This document shows, in pieces, positions 34,238 through 41,958 of a DNA stretch of 64,000 nt (positions within the stretch are counted from its first letter, which is position 1; every line of letters starts with the position of its first letter). The position numbers were made by a program, and so were the translations under genes. The notes under the pieces are model-generated. The model was not told where the DNA came from. It saw nothing but the letters and a program-made list of their open reading frames with translations, and did not search any database. This DNA comes from Paenibacillaceae bacterium (GTDB lineage: Bacteria; Bacillota; Bacilli; Paenibacillales; NBRC-103111). The stretch is taken from contig JAQSYI010000004.1 of NCBI GenBank assembly GCA_029256185.1, positions 124,001-188,000 of the forward strand. Direction: 5' to 3'.

Positions 34238-34522
34238 TCAGAATTGCCGGGCTGTGGCCATGGCGTCTTCCAGTTCTTGCAGGGTCTGCTTGATCTGCTG
34301 CTCCTGAGACTCATTGGCCTCGACAAGAAGAGCCGTCCTGGCTTTCTCGGCGCTGCGCTCAGCTTGCTCCAGCTTCTGCCAGGCATGCTGACGGTCAACG
34401 GGATTGGCGGATATCTGAGCCTTGGCTGCATCCTCCCGCGCTTGATTCAGCTCGTTGATAGCCTGGCTAACATTCAACAGAACTCCCTTGAGCCGTTCCT
34501 GATGCTGCATGTATTGAGTCAT
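34238..34522 (-). CDS. Small helical protein of unknown function
   Basis: The family was not recognised. The 94-residue product is hydrophilic and almost wholly helical, with heptad-like spacing: LKGVLLNVSQAINELNQARE, then AWQKLEQAERSAEKARTALL and QQIKQTLQELEDAMATA. There is no signal peptide or membrane segment. AGGAGG lies eight bases before the ATG. The frame stays open upstream through the repeat array, but that is a by-product of the 63-bp period. It is a single-gene unit, and its leader carries the longest leader-repeat array in the window. A coiled-coil adaptor role is possible but not shown. Confidence 0.75.
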   Translation of the reverse strand: MTQYMQHQERLKGVLLNVSQAINELNQAREDAAKAQISANPVDRQHAWQKLEQAERSAEKARTALLVEANESQEQQIKQTLQELEDAMATARQF

Positions 34523-34524
34523 GG

Positions 34525-34800
34525 GATACCTCCTAAAAGTTTTGAGATCACTCCCGGCGAAGCGGGAAATGGCGAAAAACTGGCATCGGAAGCATAAGCT
34601 TAGTTTTGAGTTGATTGCCACTTGGGTGGCATATCCGAAAAACTGGCGTCGAAAGCATAAGCTTAGTTTTGAGTTGATTGCCACTTGGGTGGCATATCCG
34701 AAAAACTGGCGTCGAAAGCATAAGCTTAGTTTTGAGTTGATTGCCGCTTGGGTGGCATATCCGAAAAACTGGCATCGGAAGCATAAGTTTAGTTTTGAGA
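34525..34800 (-). repeat. 63-bp tandem array of the SD-leader hairpin repeat
   Basis: Read on the minus strand, each 63-bp unit has AAAACTAAGCTTATGCTTTC, then GACGCCAGTTTTTCGGATAT, a GCCAC-CCAA-GTGGC hairpin and AATCAACTC. The TAGTTTT marker occurs on the plus strand at 34601, 34664, 34727 and 34790, exactly 63 bases apart. The unit nearest the gene has a different hairpin (CCCGCTTCGCCGGG) and ends CTCAAAACTTTTAGGAGG, its ribosome binding site. A degenerate partial unit continues to about 34850. Confidence 0.88.
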
Positions 34801-34870
34801 TCATGACCGGCGAAGCGGAAATAGCCAAAAGCTTGTTACGCGGCGCTCCTCATTAGGATGGCACATCCGC

Positions 34871-34919
34871 AAAAAAAGATTCGAGCCCGGGCAAAATAAA
34901 TATGCCGGGACCGAATCTT
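34871..34919 (-). terminator. Rho-independent terminator of hydF
   Basis: On the minus strand AAGATTCGG-TCCCGGC pairs with GCCCGGG-CTCGAATCTT around an AT-rich loop and runs into seven T residues. It lies 66 bases after the hydF stop and isolates hydF from the 94-residue gene downstream. Confidence 0.88.
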
Positions 34920-34984
34920 GGTTGGGATCAGTGCAGTTTTTGGGATTAGTTCAAGTTTTGCATGAATCGGCAGCTTTAACCGCA

Positions 34985-36217
34985 TTATTCTTCTTCCCAC
35001 ATCAGCCGGGCAAGCGGGAACATGTCAATGGCCCGCGGGAAAATCCCTTGAACATAGGCAATCAGCACGCCGTAATTGACAATAGGCACATTGGCGTCTA
35101 CCGCCTGGGCAATCCGGTGCAGCATGGAACGGCGGTTCAGCATGCAGGAGCCGCAGTGGACAATCAGGGAATAATCGGTGATATTGGGCGGGAAAGAGTA
35201 GCCGTTGGCGAATTCGAACTGAATTTCCTTGCCTGTGGTCTGCCGGAGCCAGCGGGGAATCTTCACCCGTCCGATATCATCGGATTGCTGGTGATGGGTG
35301 CAGGCTTCAGCGATCAGCACCTTGTCCCCGTCCTTCAAGCTCTCCACTGCCTTGGCGCCCTTGACCAGTTCCGTCAAATCCCCCTTATGCCGGGCGAACA
35401 GGATGGAGAAGGAAGTCAGGGGTACATCCTTCGGTGTATCCGCCGCGACCTTGAGGAAGGCCTGGGAATCGGTAATAACCAGCTTAGGCTTAGTGCCCAG
35501 ACGCTCCAGTGTTTCCTTCAGCTCGTATTCCTTGGTCACCACCGCAATGGCGTCGCTCTCCAGGATATCCCGGATCGTCTGCTGCTGGGGCAGGATCAGG
35601 CGGCCTTTGGGAGCGGCCTTGTCGATGGGGGTAACCAGAACCACGAAGTCTCCGGGCTGGATCAGATCCCCGACAATTTTGAATTTATCGTCATCATCCG
35701 GCACCGCGTCACCCATTGCCTTGCGCAGCTCGCTGATGCCTTTGCCTGCGGCGGCAGATACGGCAAGGGTCTTCAGCTCCAGCTTGTCCTCCGACTCCTT
35801 CAGAAGGGAATCGGCGGGTACGTCCAGGTCAATCTTGTTCAAAACGCCGATGGCGGGGATTTTCTTCTGCTTCAGGTACGCAGCCATCGAGATTTCAAAA
35901 TCGCTGATACCTTCAGCGGCATCGATGACGAGCAGCGCCAGATCGGTTTTTTCCAGCACCTCCAGAGTCTTGCGCTTGCGCAGTTCTCCCAGCTCTCCTT
36001 CGTCGTCAAGCCCGGCTGTATCAATGAATACAACCGGTCCCAGAGGGAGAAGCTCCATGGCTTTATAGACAGGGTCGGTCGTGGTGCCTTTGACGGGAGA
36101 CACTACAGCCGTTTCTTGTTTGGTAATGGCGTTGATCAGACTGGACTTGCCCGCATTTCGCTTGCCGAACAGGGCGATATGGACCCGGTTGGCTCTGGGA
36201 GTGGCATTCAGGCTCAT
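34985..36217 (-). CDS. hydF: [FeFe]-hydrogenase H-cluster maturation GTPase HydF
   Basis: HydF is the scaffold on which HydE and HydG build the diiron part of the hydrogenase H-cluster. The 410-residue product has a GTPase domain with the P-loop GKRNAGKS at 18-25, a GTTTDPV switch near 44-50, and DTAGLDD near 66-72. The C-terminal cluster-binding motif is complete: C306-x-H308, then H354-C355-x2-C358, within ACTHHQQSDDIGRVKIPRWL and HCGSC. It lies 13 bases after aspA in one operon. No hydE, hydG or hydrogenase gene is in this window. Confidence 0.95.
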   Translation of the reverse strand: MSLNATPRANRVHIALFGKRNAGKSSLINAITKQETAVVSPVKGTTTDPVYKAMELLPLGPVVFIDTAGLDDEGELGELRKRKTLEVLEKTDLALLVIDAAEGISDFEISMAAYLKQKKIPAIGVLNKIDLDVPADSLLKESEDKLELKTLAVSAAAGKGISELRKAMGDAVPDDDDKFKIVGDLIQPGDFVVLVTPIDKAAPKGRLILPQQQTIRDILESDAIAVVTKEYELKETLERLGTKPKLVITDSQAFLKVAADTPKDVPLTSFSILFARHKGDLTELVKGAKAVESLKDGDKVLIAEACTHHQQSDDIGRVKIPRWLRQTTGKEIQFEFANGYSFPPNITDYSLIVHCGSCMLNRRSMLHRIAQAVDANVPIVNYGVLIAYVQGIFPRAIDMFPLARLMWEEE

Positions 36218-36230
36218 CGGACGTCTCCTC

Positions 36231-37643
36231 TCATTTTCCCGGGATGCCGGGTTTGGTCACTTGGCGGGGATTGAGAATCCGGGCCGCTTCTTCTTCACTA
36301 AAGTTATAATCGCGCACCAGGATGTCCTTGACGGCAAGCTTGTCCTGCTGGGCGGTTTTGGCCAACCGGGAGGCCTCCTCGTAGCCCACGTAGTCCACCA
36401 TGGCTGTCGCCAGGGCAGAAGACCGTTCCACACTTTCGGCACAGCGGTCGCGGTCCGCCTCAATGCCCCGGATGCACTTGTCCTCGAACAGGGTTACGGC
36501 CCGGGTCAGCATCTCCAGGGATTCAAGCAGGCACTCGGCAATCAACGGGGTAAAAGCATTCAGCTCCAACTGCCCGCTCATGGCGGCCATGGTAATGGAG
36601 GAATCATTGGCGATAATCCTCATGGCGGTCTGGCCCATCATCTCGGCGATCACCGGGTTTACCTTGCCCGGCATAATGGAGGAGCCAGCCTGGACAGCCG
36701 GCAGCTTCAGCTCGCCGATGCCGCCTTGAGGTCCGGAGGCAAGCAGCCGCAGATCATTGGAGATCTTGAGCAGGCTGGCCGCGGCGGCCTTCAGCATCCC
36801 GGATACCTCCACGAACACGTCCATGTTCTGCGTAGGATCCATGGGATACTCGCTGCGAGCCAATCCAAGGCCGGTTAGGTCCTGAAGCAGGTCGGTTACG
36901 GTATAGATATATTTAAGCGGAGCGTTCAGGCCGGTTCCAATCGCCGTACCCCCGATATTCACCTCGCGCAGGCGTTCTTCCACCTTGTACAGCCGCCAGC
37001 GGTCACGGGCAACGGCTTTGGCGTAAGCCCCGAAGCCTTGTCCTGCGGTCATGGGAAGCGCGTCCATCAATTGGGTTCGGCCCAGCTTCAGCACGTCGGC
37101 AAATTCCTGCTCCTTCTGCTGCAGTGCTTCCTGCAGCGAGGCAAAGGCCTTGGCCAAGGGGCGCAGCAGGCGGATCGCAGCTATCCTCAACGCCGTAGGA
37201 TACACATCATTGGTGGATTGGCTGTAATTGACATGATCGATGGGATGAACCAGCTCATATTGTCCCGGCTGTCCGCCCAAGCGGAGAATGGCCAGGTTGG
37301 CAATGACCTCGTTCACATTCATATGGGTGGAGGTTCCGGCTCCTCCCTGAAAGGCGTCTACCGGAAATTGATCCTTATATTCCCCGTGAAGAGCCTCATC
37401 GCATGCCCCGATAATGGCGGCGGCCGTTTCGGCGGGAAGCTTGCCCAGCCGCTTATTAGCCATGGCGGCGGCTTTCTTCACGATGATGATCGCTTCGATC
37501 AGGTGATAGTTGGCGGGCTTGCCGCTGACGGAGAAATTGTCCAGCGCTCTTAGTGTGTGAATGCCGTATAACGCGTGAACCGGCAGGCTGCGGGAGCCGA
37601 GCAGATCCGTCTCCGTCCGGTGCTCCGGTGGATTCGCCGACAT
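36231..37643 (-). CDS. aspA: Aspartate ammonia-lyase (fumarase/aspartase superfamily)
   Basis: The 470-residue protein converts L-aspartate to fumarate and ammonia. It has GTSTHMNVNEV near residues 103-113, VNYSQSTNDVYPTA near 138-151, and the superfamily signature GSSIMPGKVNP at 320-330, which holds the catalytic Ser loop. GGATGGAG precedes the ATG. It is followed at once by hydF, so the two are co-transcribed. Ammonia from aspartate could feed the amine bridge of the H-cluster; this is suggested only by the gene pairing. A plain catabolic aspartase is the alternative. Confidence 0.9.
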   Translation of the reverse strand: MSANPPEHRTETDLLGSRSLPVHALYGIHTLRALDNFSVSGKPANYHLIEAIIIVKKAAAMANKRLGKLPAETAAAIIGACDEALHGEYKDQFPVDAFQGGAGTSTHMNVNEVIANLAILRLGGQPGQYELVHPIDHVNYSQSTNDVYPTALRIAAIRLLRPLAKAFASLQEALQQKEQEFADVLKLGRTQLMDALPMTAGQGFGAYAKAVARDRWRLYKVEERLREVNIGGTAIGTGLNAPLKYIYTVTDLLQDLTGLGLARSEYPMDPTQNMDVFVEVSGMLKAAAASLLKISNDLRLLASGPQGGIGELKLPAVQAGSSIMPGKVNPVIAEMMGQTAMRIIANDSSITMAAMSGQLELNAFTPLIAECLLESLEMLTRAVTLFEDKCIRGIEADRDRCAESVERSSALATAMVDYVGYEEASRLAKTAQQDKLAVKDILVRDYNFSEEEAARILNPRQVTKPGIPGK

Positions 37644-37778
37644 TAAATCAACTCCATCCTGATAAACGTTACAGTTCGCTACCTTTCTATTTTAACAAAC
37701 CCCATGAGAGGTGTCGGCATCTATTATTGAAGAAATCCTTACAATTTGCAAGTCCTGCAGCCACCGGAAAGTTGAAAG

Positions 37779-37797
37779 GGCCGCCCCGTCGGCGGCC
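37779..37797 (-). terminator. Hairpin downstream of the 91-residue gene
   Basis: GGCCGCC (37779-37785) and GGCGGCC (37791-37797) form a 7-bp perfect stem around five bases. On the minus strand it is followed by CTTTCAACTTT, a poor T tract. It may end the transcript of the small gene at 37831-38106. Confidence 0.45.
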
Positions 37798-37830
37798 GTC
37801 CTCAGAGTAAAACGCCTGGCCGGCCAAACT

Positions 37831-38106
37831 CTAGTAGCCTGGCAAAGCCTGCGCCGTATTATGGTGAATAATTCTGGCGGCATTCAGGGCGGAATGCTGG
37901 TCCTTCTCCAACTGCATCTCTCCGGACAGGCGGTACACCTGATCTTCTGCCTGCACATAAATTTCAATCCGGCCGCTCTTCATGCTGACATTCAGCGCAA
38001 TGCCATTGGGTAAATCCACTACACAGCTTGCCTTGCGGAAGCTCTCCGGCAGGCGGATCCATCTTCCCGAAACAGCTTCAACCAAATACGAATCTCTCTT
38101 CATCAT
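37831..38106 (-). CDS. Small protein of unknown function
   Basis: The family was not recognised. The 91-residue product begins MMKRDSYLVEAVSGRWIRLP, then GIALNVSMKSGRIEIYVQAE with alternating residues that suggest a small beta-rich domain, and ends in a helical NAARIIHHNTAQAL. No signal peptide, membrane segment or metal-binding motif is seen. GAGGAG lies 11 bases before the first of two ATG codons. It is transcribed away from lpdV and lies upstream of aspA on the same strand. Confidence 0.6.
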   Translation of the reverse strand: MMKRDSYLVEAVSGRWIRLPESFRKASCVVDLPNGIALNVSMKSGRIEIYVQAEDQVYRLSGEMQLEKDQHSALNAARIIHHNTAQALPGY

Positions 38107-38273
38107 GTAAGTATTAGCTCCTCACTCTCTGTTGTTAACGGCTGCTCCCTATGATTATGAAGAGAGCCAAGCTGATATGACAGACTTTGGATGTTTTTCC
38201 TCATTTGGGACTAGGATTCCCCTTGGAAAACAGGTTAAAATGAAATGAGCAAAAACTCTGGGAGGGATTGCAA

Positions 38274-39695
38274 GTGACAAAGCAATATGATGTGGTCGTG
38301 CTGGGCGGAGGAACCGGGGGATATGTGGCCGCGATTCGGGCGGCGCAGTTGGGACGCTCGGTAGCCATCGTTGAACAGGACAAGCTGGGGGGAACCTGTC
38401 TGCACCGGGGATGCATTCCCACCAAGGCCCTTTTGCGCAGTGCGGAGCTGGCGGCGGCCATGAGAGACAGCGGGGAATTCGGTCTGTCGTCAGGACCGGT
38501 CACCGTTCATCTGCCCAAGGTGCAAGAGCGTAAGCAGAAGATTGTGGATCAGCTTCACCGGGGTGTTCAATATTTGATGAAAAAAAATAAAATTGACATC
38601 TATTCAGGCCGGGGGAGAGTGATCGGACCGTCTATTTTCTCGCCAAAAAGCGGGGCGGTTGCCGTTGAACTGGAGAATGACGAGGCGGTTACCCTGGTGC
38701 CGTCCCAGCTTATTATTGCTACCGGATCACGTCCGCGGCTCCTGCCGGGCATGGAAGCGGATGGAGAGCAGGTCATGACAAGCGACCATGCCCTGGAAAT
38801 GGAGCAGCTGCCCAAGTCTGTTGTGATTATCGGCGGCGGAGTGATTGGAGTGGAGTGGGCGTCCATGCTCCATGATTTTGGTGTAGAAGTCACCGTGGTG
38901 GAATACGACAAGCGGCTTGTGCCATATGAGGACGCAGAGGTGTCCAAGGAGCTGGAGCGGCTGTTCCGCCGCCGGGGGATCAAATCCATCACCGGGGCCA
39001 AGGTGCTGCCCGACTCCATTATCCGGGATTCCGCGGGAGTGACTCTCGTTGCCGAACGGAACGGGGAGAAGCTGGAGCTGCATGCGGAGAAGGTGCTGGT
39101 CAGCGTCGGCCGCCAGGCCAATGTGGAAGGGCTGGGATTGGAGAATACGGATATCTTGGTGGAGCGGGGCGTGATCAAGGTCAATGAGTTCATGCAAACC
39201 GCAGAATCCCATATCTATGCCATCGGAGATGTGAACGGAGGGATGCAGCTCGCTCATGCTGCAAGCCATGAGGGAATATTGGCAGTGGAGCATTTTGCCG
39301 GGGAACATCCGTCGTCTTATGCCGCCCATCTGATTCCAAGATGCATCTACGGCCGTCCGGAGATTTCAAGTGTGGGCTGGACCGAGGAGCAGGCGAAGGA
39401 GCAGGGCTATGAGGTGAAGACGGGCAAATTTACGTTCAAAGCGTTGGGCAAAGCGATGGTGCACGGAGATGCGGACGGCTTCGTGAAAGTGGTGGCGGAC
39501 GGCAAGTCAGGGGACATTCTCGGTGTACATATGATTGGAGCCCAGGTGACGGATTTGATCTCGGAAGCGGCTCTGGCCCAACTGCTGAACGCCACGCCAT
39601 GGGAAGTTGGCTCGGTGATCCACCCGCACCCGACTATGTCGGAAGCGTTGATGGAAGCCATGCTGGCTGTGGACGGCAGGGCTATCGGGATGTAG
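38274..39695 (+). CDS. lpdV: Dihydrolipoyl dehydrogenase (E3) of the branched-chain 2-oxoacid dehydrogenase complex
   Basis: This flavoprotein re-oxidises the lipoyl group of E2 with NAD. The 473-residue product has the FAD-binding GGGTGGYVAAI near residues 11-21, the redox disulphide C42 and C47 in GGTCLHRGCIPTK, the NAD-binding GGGVIGVEWASML near 187-199, and the dimer-interface HPHPTMSEALMEA with the active-site His. The start is a GTG at 38274, seven bases after GGGAGGG; a TTG at 38268 is too close to it. Together with the three genes downstream it matches the lpdV-bkdAA-bkdAB-bkdB order. Confidence 0.93.
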   Translation: MTKQYDVVVLGGGTGGYVAAIRAAQLGRSVAIVEQDKLGGTCLHRGCIPTKALLRSAELAAAMRDSGEFGLSSGPVTVHLPKVQERKQKIVDQLHRGVQYLMKKNKIDIYSGRGRVIGPSIFSPKSGAVAVELENDEAVTLVPSQLIIATGSRPRLLPGMEADGEQVMTSDHALEMEQLPKSVVIIGGGVIGVEWASMLHDFGVEVTVVEYDKRLVPYEDAEVSKELERLFRRRGIKSITGAKVLPDSIIRDSAGVTLVAERNGEKLELHAEKVLVSVGRQANVEGLGLENTDILVERGVIKVNEFMQTAESHIYAIGDVNGGMQLAHAASHEGILAVEHFAGEHPSSYAAHLIPRCIYGRPEISSVGWTEEQAKEQGYEVKTGKFTFKALGKAMVHGDADGFVKVVADGKSGDILGVHMIGAQVTDLISEAALAQLLNATPWEVGSVIHPHPTMSEALMEAMLAVDGRAIGM

Positions 39696-39732
39696 CGATT
39701 GTTTTTTGCACTCAAAGCTTTAGGGGAGTAAA

Positions 39733-39761
39733 TTGTATTCTGGACCGAAAGCGGCTATAAT
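39733..39761 (+). promoter_or_regulatory. Candidate promoter before bkdAA
   Basis: TTGTAT (39733-39738) and a perfect TATAAT (39756-39761) with a 17-base spacer lie 55 bases before bkdAA. If active it would allow E1 and E2 genes to be expressed apart from lpdV. Confidence 0.45.
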
Positions 39762-39815
39762 AACCATAGAGCCAAGTATTAGTACCAGGTATTAATATTA
39801 AGGAGGTTTTCTCCT

Positions 39816-40829
39816 ATGTCGATCGGTCAATTAATGAAACACCGGCAACTGGGCTTGTCAGATGAACAGGCAGTGGGCATGTACAAGAACATGCTCCGCG
39901 CCCGCAGGTTCGATGAGCGGGGGATGGTGCTGCAGCGTTCCGGCAAGATTGCCTTTCATGTATCGGGCATCGGACAGGAGGCCGCCCAGGTGGCCGCAGC
40001 GACGGCGCTTCATATGCAACAGGATCATTTTCTCCCCTATTACCGGGATTACGCTTTTGTGCTGACCATCGGGATGACCATGCGGGAGCTGATGCTCTCC
40101 ATATTCGCCAAGGCGGAGGACCCCAACAGCGGAGGCCGGCAGATGCCGGGGCACTTCGGGCATAAGAAGCTTCATATTGTGACGGGCTCCAGTCCCGTAA
40201 CGACTCAGGTTCCTCATGCGGCAGGGATTGCTCTGGCGAAGAAGATGCGCAGGGAGCCCGGCATCGCCTGGGTCACCTTCGGAGAAGGCTCCAGCAACCA
40301 GGGGGATTTTCATGAAGGAGCCAATTTTGCCGGGGTGAACAAGCTGCCGGTTATTATGATGTGCCAGAACAACCAATATGCCATCTCCATTCCTGCCTCC
40401 AGACAACTGGGAGGACGGGTGGTGGACCGGGCGCTGGGCTACGGGATAGAGGGCGTCCGTGTGGACGGCAACGATCCTCTCGAGGTTTACCGGGTGGTGA
40501 AGGAAGCCAGGGAACGGGCGCTTAACGGCGCCGGCCCCACGCTGATTGAGGCCATGATGTACCGCATCTCTCCCCACTCCACGGCGGACGATGATATGCT
40601 CTACCGGACCCGCGAAGAGGTGGAGGAAAACCGGGCCAAGGACGGTCTTCCCCGTTACCGGCAATACCTGGCGGATTGCGGACTCTGGAACGCTGCGCTG
40701 GATGAAGAGCTGGCTGCGGAGATTACGAGGGAAATCAACGATGCCACCAACTATGCCGACCAAGCGCCGTATGCGCTGCCGGAAGATGCGCTTTTGCATG
40801 TATATGCGGATACATCGGGGGAGGGCTAG
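39816..40829 (+). CDS. bkdAA: Branched-chain 2-oxoacid dehydrogenase E1 alpha subunit
   Basis: E1 alpha binds thiamine diphosphate and decarboxylates the 2-oxoacids from leucine, isoleucine and valine. The 337-residue protein has GSSPVTTQVPHAAGIALA near residues 125-142, the TPP motif FGEGSSNQGDFHEGANFA near 155-172, and the phosphorylation-loop region YRISPHSTADDD near 250. It resembles the branched-chain enzyme more than pyruvate E1 in these blocks. The products are starter units for iso and anteiso fatty acids. AAGGAGG precedes the ATG. bkdAB starts five bases after its stop. Confidence 0.93.
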   Translation: MSIGQLMKHRQLGLSDEQAVGMYKNMLRARRFDERGMVLQRSGKIAFHVSGIGQEAAQVAAATALHMQQDHFLPYYRDYAFVLTIGMTMRELMLSIFAKAEDPNSGGRQMPGHFGHKKLHIVTGSSPVTTQVPHAAGIALAKKMRREPGIAWVTFGEGSSNQGDFHEGANFAGVNKLPVIMMCQNNQYAISIPASRQLGGRVVDRALGYGIEGVRVDGNDPLEVYRVVKEARERALNGAGPTLIEAMMYRISPHSTADDDMLYRTREEVEENRAKDGLPRYRQYLADCGLWNAALDEELAAEITREINDATNYADQAPYALPEDALLHVYADTSGEG

Positions 40830-40834
40830 GGACA

Positions 40835-41815
40835 ATGGCAGTTATCACCTATTTGGAAAGCATACGCTCGGCCATGCAAGAGGAGATGCAGCGTGACGGC
40901 AGTGTATTTGTCTTAGGCGAGGATGTAGGCAAGGGTGGCGTGCTGAATGCCACTAAGGGGATGCGGGATCTGTTCGGAGCCGAGCGGGTGCTGGATACTC
41001 CGCTGGCGGAGTCAGCCATTGCCGGTGTAGCCATCGGAGCGGCCATGTACGGCATGAGGCCGGTTGCGGAGATGCAGTTCGCCGACTTTATCCTGCCGGC
41101 CACCAACCAGATTATCAGCGAGGCGGCCAAGATCCGCTACCGCTCCAACGGCGACTGGAGCTGCCCTGTAGTGATCAGGGCGCCATACGGGGCTACCGGC
41201 GGCGGGGCGTTGTATCATTCCCAATGCCCGGAATCCATCTTCTTCGGCACCCCGGGACTGAAGATTGTAGCTCCCTCCAACCCATACGATGCCAAGGGCC
41301 TGATGAAGGCGGCGATCCGCGATGAAGATCCGGTGCTGTTCTTCGAGCACAAGAAATGCTATCTGTCCATCTCCGGAGACGTGCCGGAGCAGGATTACAT
41401 TGTTCCCATCGGCAAGTCCAAGGTGGTCCGGGAGGGTACGGATATCACCGTGATTACCTACGGACTGACCGTGCATTATGCGCTGAAGGCAGCGGAGGAA
41501 TTGGCCAAGGAAGGGGTAAGCGTCCATGTGTTGGATCTGCGGACTCTGCAGCCCTTGGACAAGGAAGGAATACTGGAGGCTGCTTCGCGGACAGGCAAAG
41601 TGCTGATCATCCACGAGGATAACAAAACCGGCGGTGTGGGAGCGGAAGTGTCGGCGATTATCTCCGAAGAGATGTTCTTCCTGCTGGACGCTCCGATTAT
41701 GAGGCTGTGCGGTGCGGATATTCCGGCGGTGGGCATGGCGCCCACCATCGAGAAATTCTTCCTGCTGAACCCGGATAAAGTAAAGTCTGCCATGCAGAAG
41801 CTGGCGGAGATCTAG
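40835..41815 (+). CDS. bkdAB: Branched-chain 2-oxoacid dehydrogenase E1 beta subunit
   Basis: The 326-residue protein forms the heterotetramer with E1 alpha. It has the family N-terminus YLESIRSAMQEEMQRDGSVF and LGEDVGKGGVLNATKG, then APYGATGGGALYHSQCPE near residues 112-129, and DLRTLQPLDKEGI near 233-245. It starts five bases after bkdAA. The gap to bkdB is 143 bases, unusually long for this operon, and is filled with two copies of the leader repeat. Confidence 0.94.
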   Translation: MAVITYLESIRSAMQEEMQRDGSVFVLGEDVGKGGVLNATKGMRDLFGAERVLDTPLAESAIAGVAIGAAMYGMRPVAEMQFADFILPATNQIISEAAKIRYRSNGDWSCPVVIRAPYGATGGGALYHSQCPESIFFGTPGLKIVAPSNPYDAKGLMKAAIRDEDPVLFFEHKKCYLSISGDVPEQDYIVPIGKSKVVREGTDITVITYGLTVHYALKAAEELAKEGVSVHVLDLRTLQPLDKEGILEAASRTGKVLIIHEDNKTGGVGAEVSAIISEEMFFLLDAPIMRLCGADIPAVGMAPTIEKFFLLNPDKVKSAMQKLAEI

Positions 41816-41819
41816 AGCC

Positions 41820-41947
41820 TATGCAAGTTTTTCGCAATCCTCGCTTCTGCTCGTAATTGAAGCGAAAAACTCAGCGTATGCTTACGAAGCCAGTTTTCCG
41901 CTCCATGCGGGCTGCGCCTCGCAAACAGGCGAAAAACTTTTAGGAGG
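41820..41947 (+). repeat. Two SD-leader hairpin repeats before bkdB
   Basis: Unit 1 (about 41820-41872) starts TATGCAAGTTTTTCGC and ends GAAGCGAAAAACTC, which pair to an extended stem around a CGCTTC-rich loop. Unit 2 (41877-41947) starts TATGCTTACGAAGCCAG and ends GCGAAAAACTTTTAGGAGG, which is the bkdB ribosome binding site. CCGCTCCATGCGG inside unit 2 can fold as well. Confidence 0.85.
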
Positions 41948-41958
41948 TGCACACTCAA

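Noticed and set aside
34521..34856. An open frame with a 21-residue repeat (WRRKHKLSFELIATWVAYP and variants) on both strands through the tandem array
   Set aside because: The repeat period is 63 bases, a multiple of three, so several frames stay open by chance. The sequence is hairpin-forming leader DNA that also occurs before other genes, with no ribosome binding site for these frames.
34922..36274. 450-codon plus-strand frame opposite hydF
   Set aside because: hydF on the other strand has all its motifs; the plus-strand frame has no family, no binding site and a shadow-like composition.
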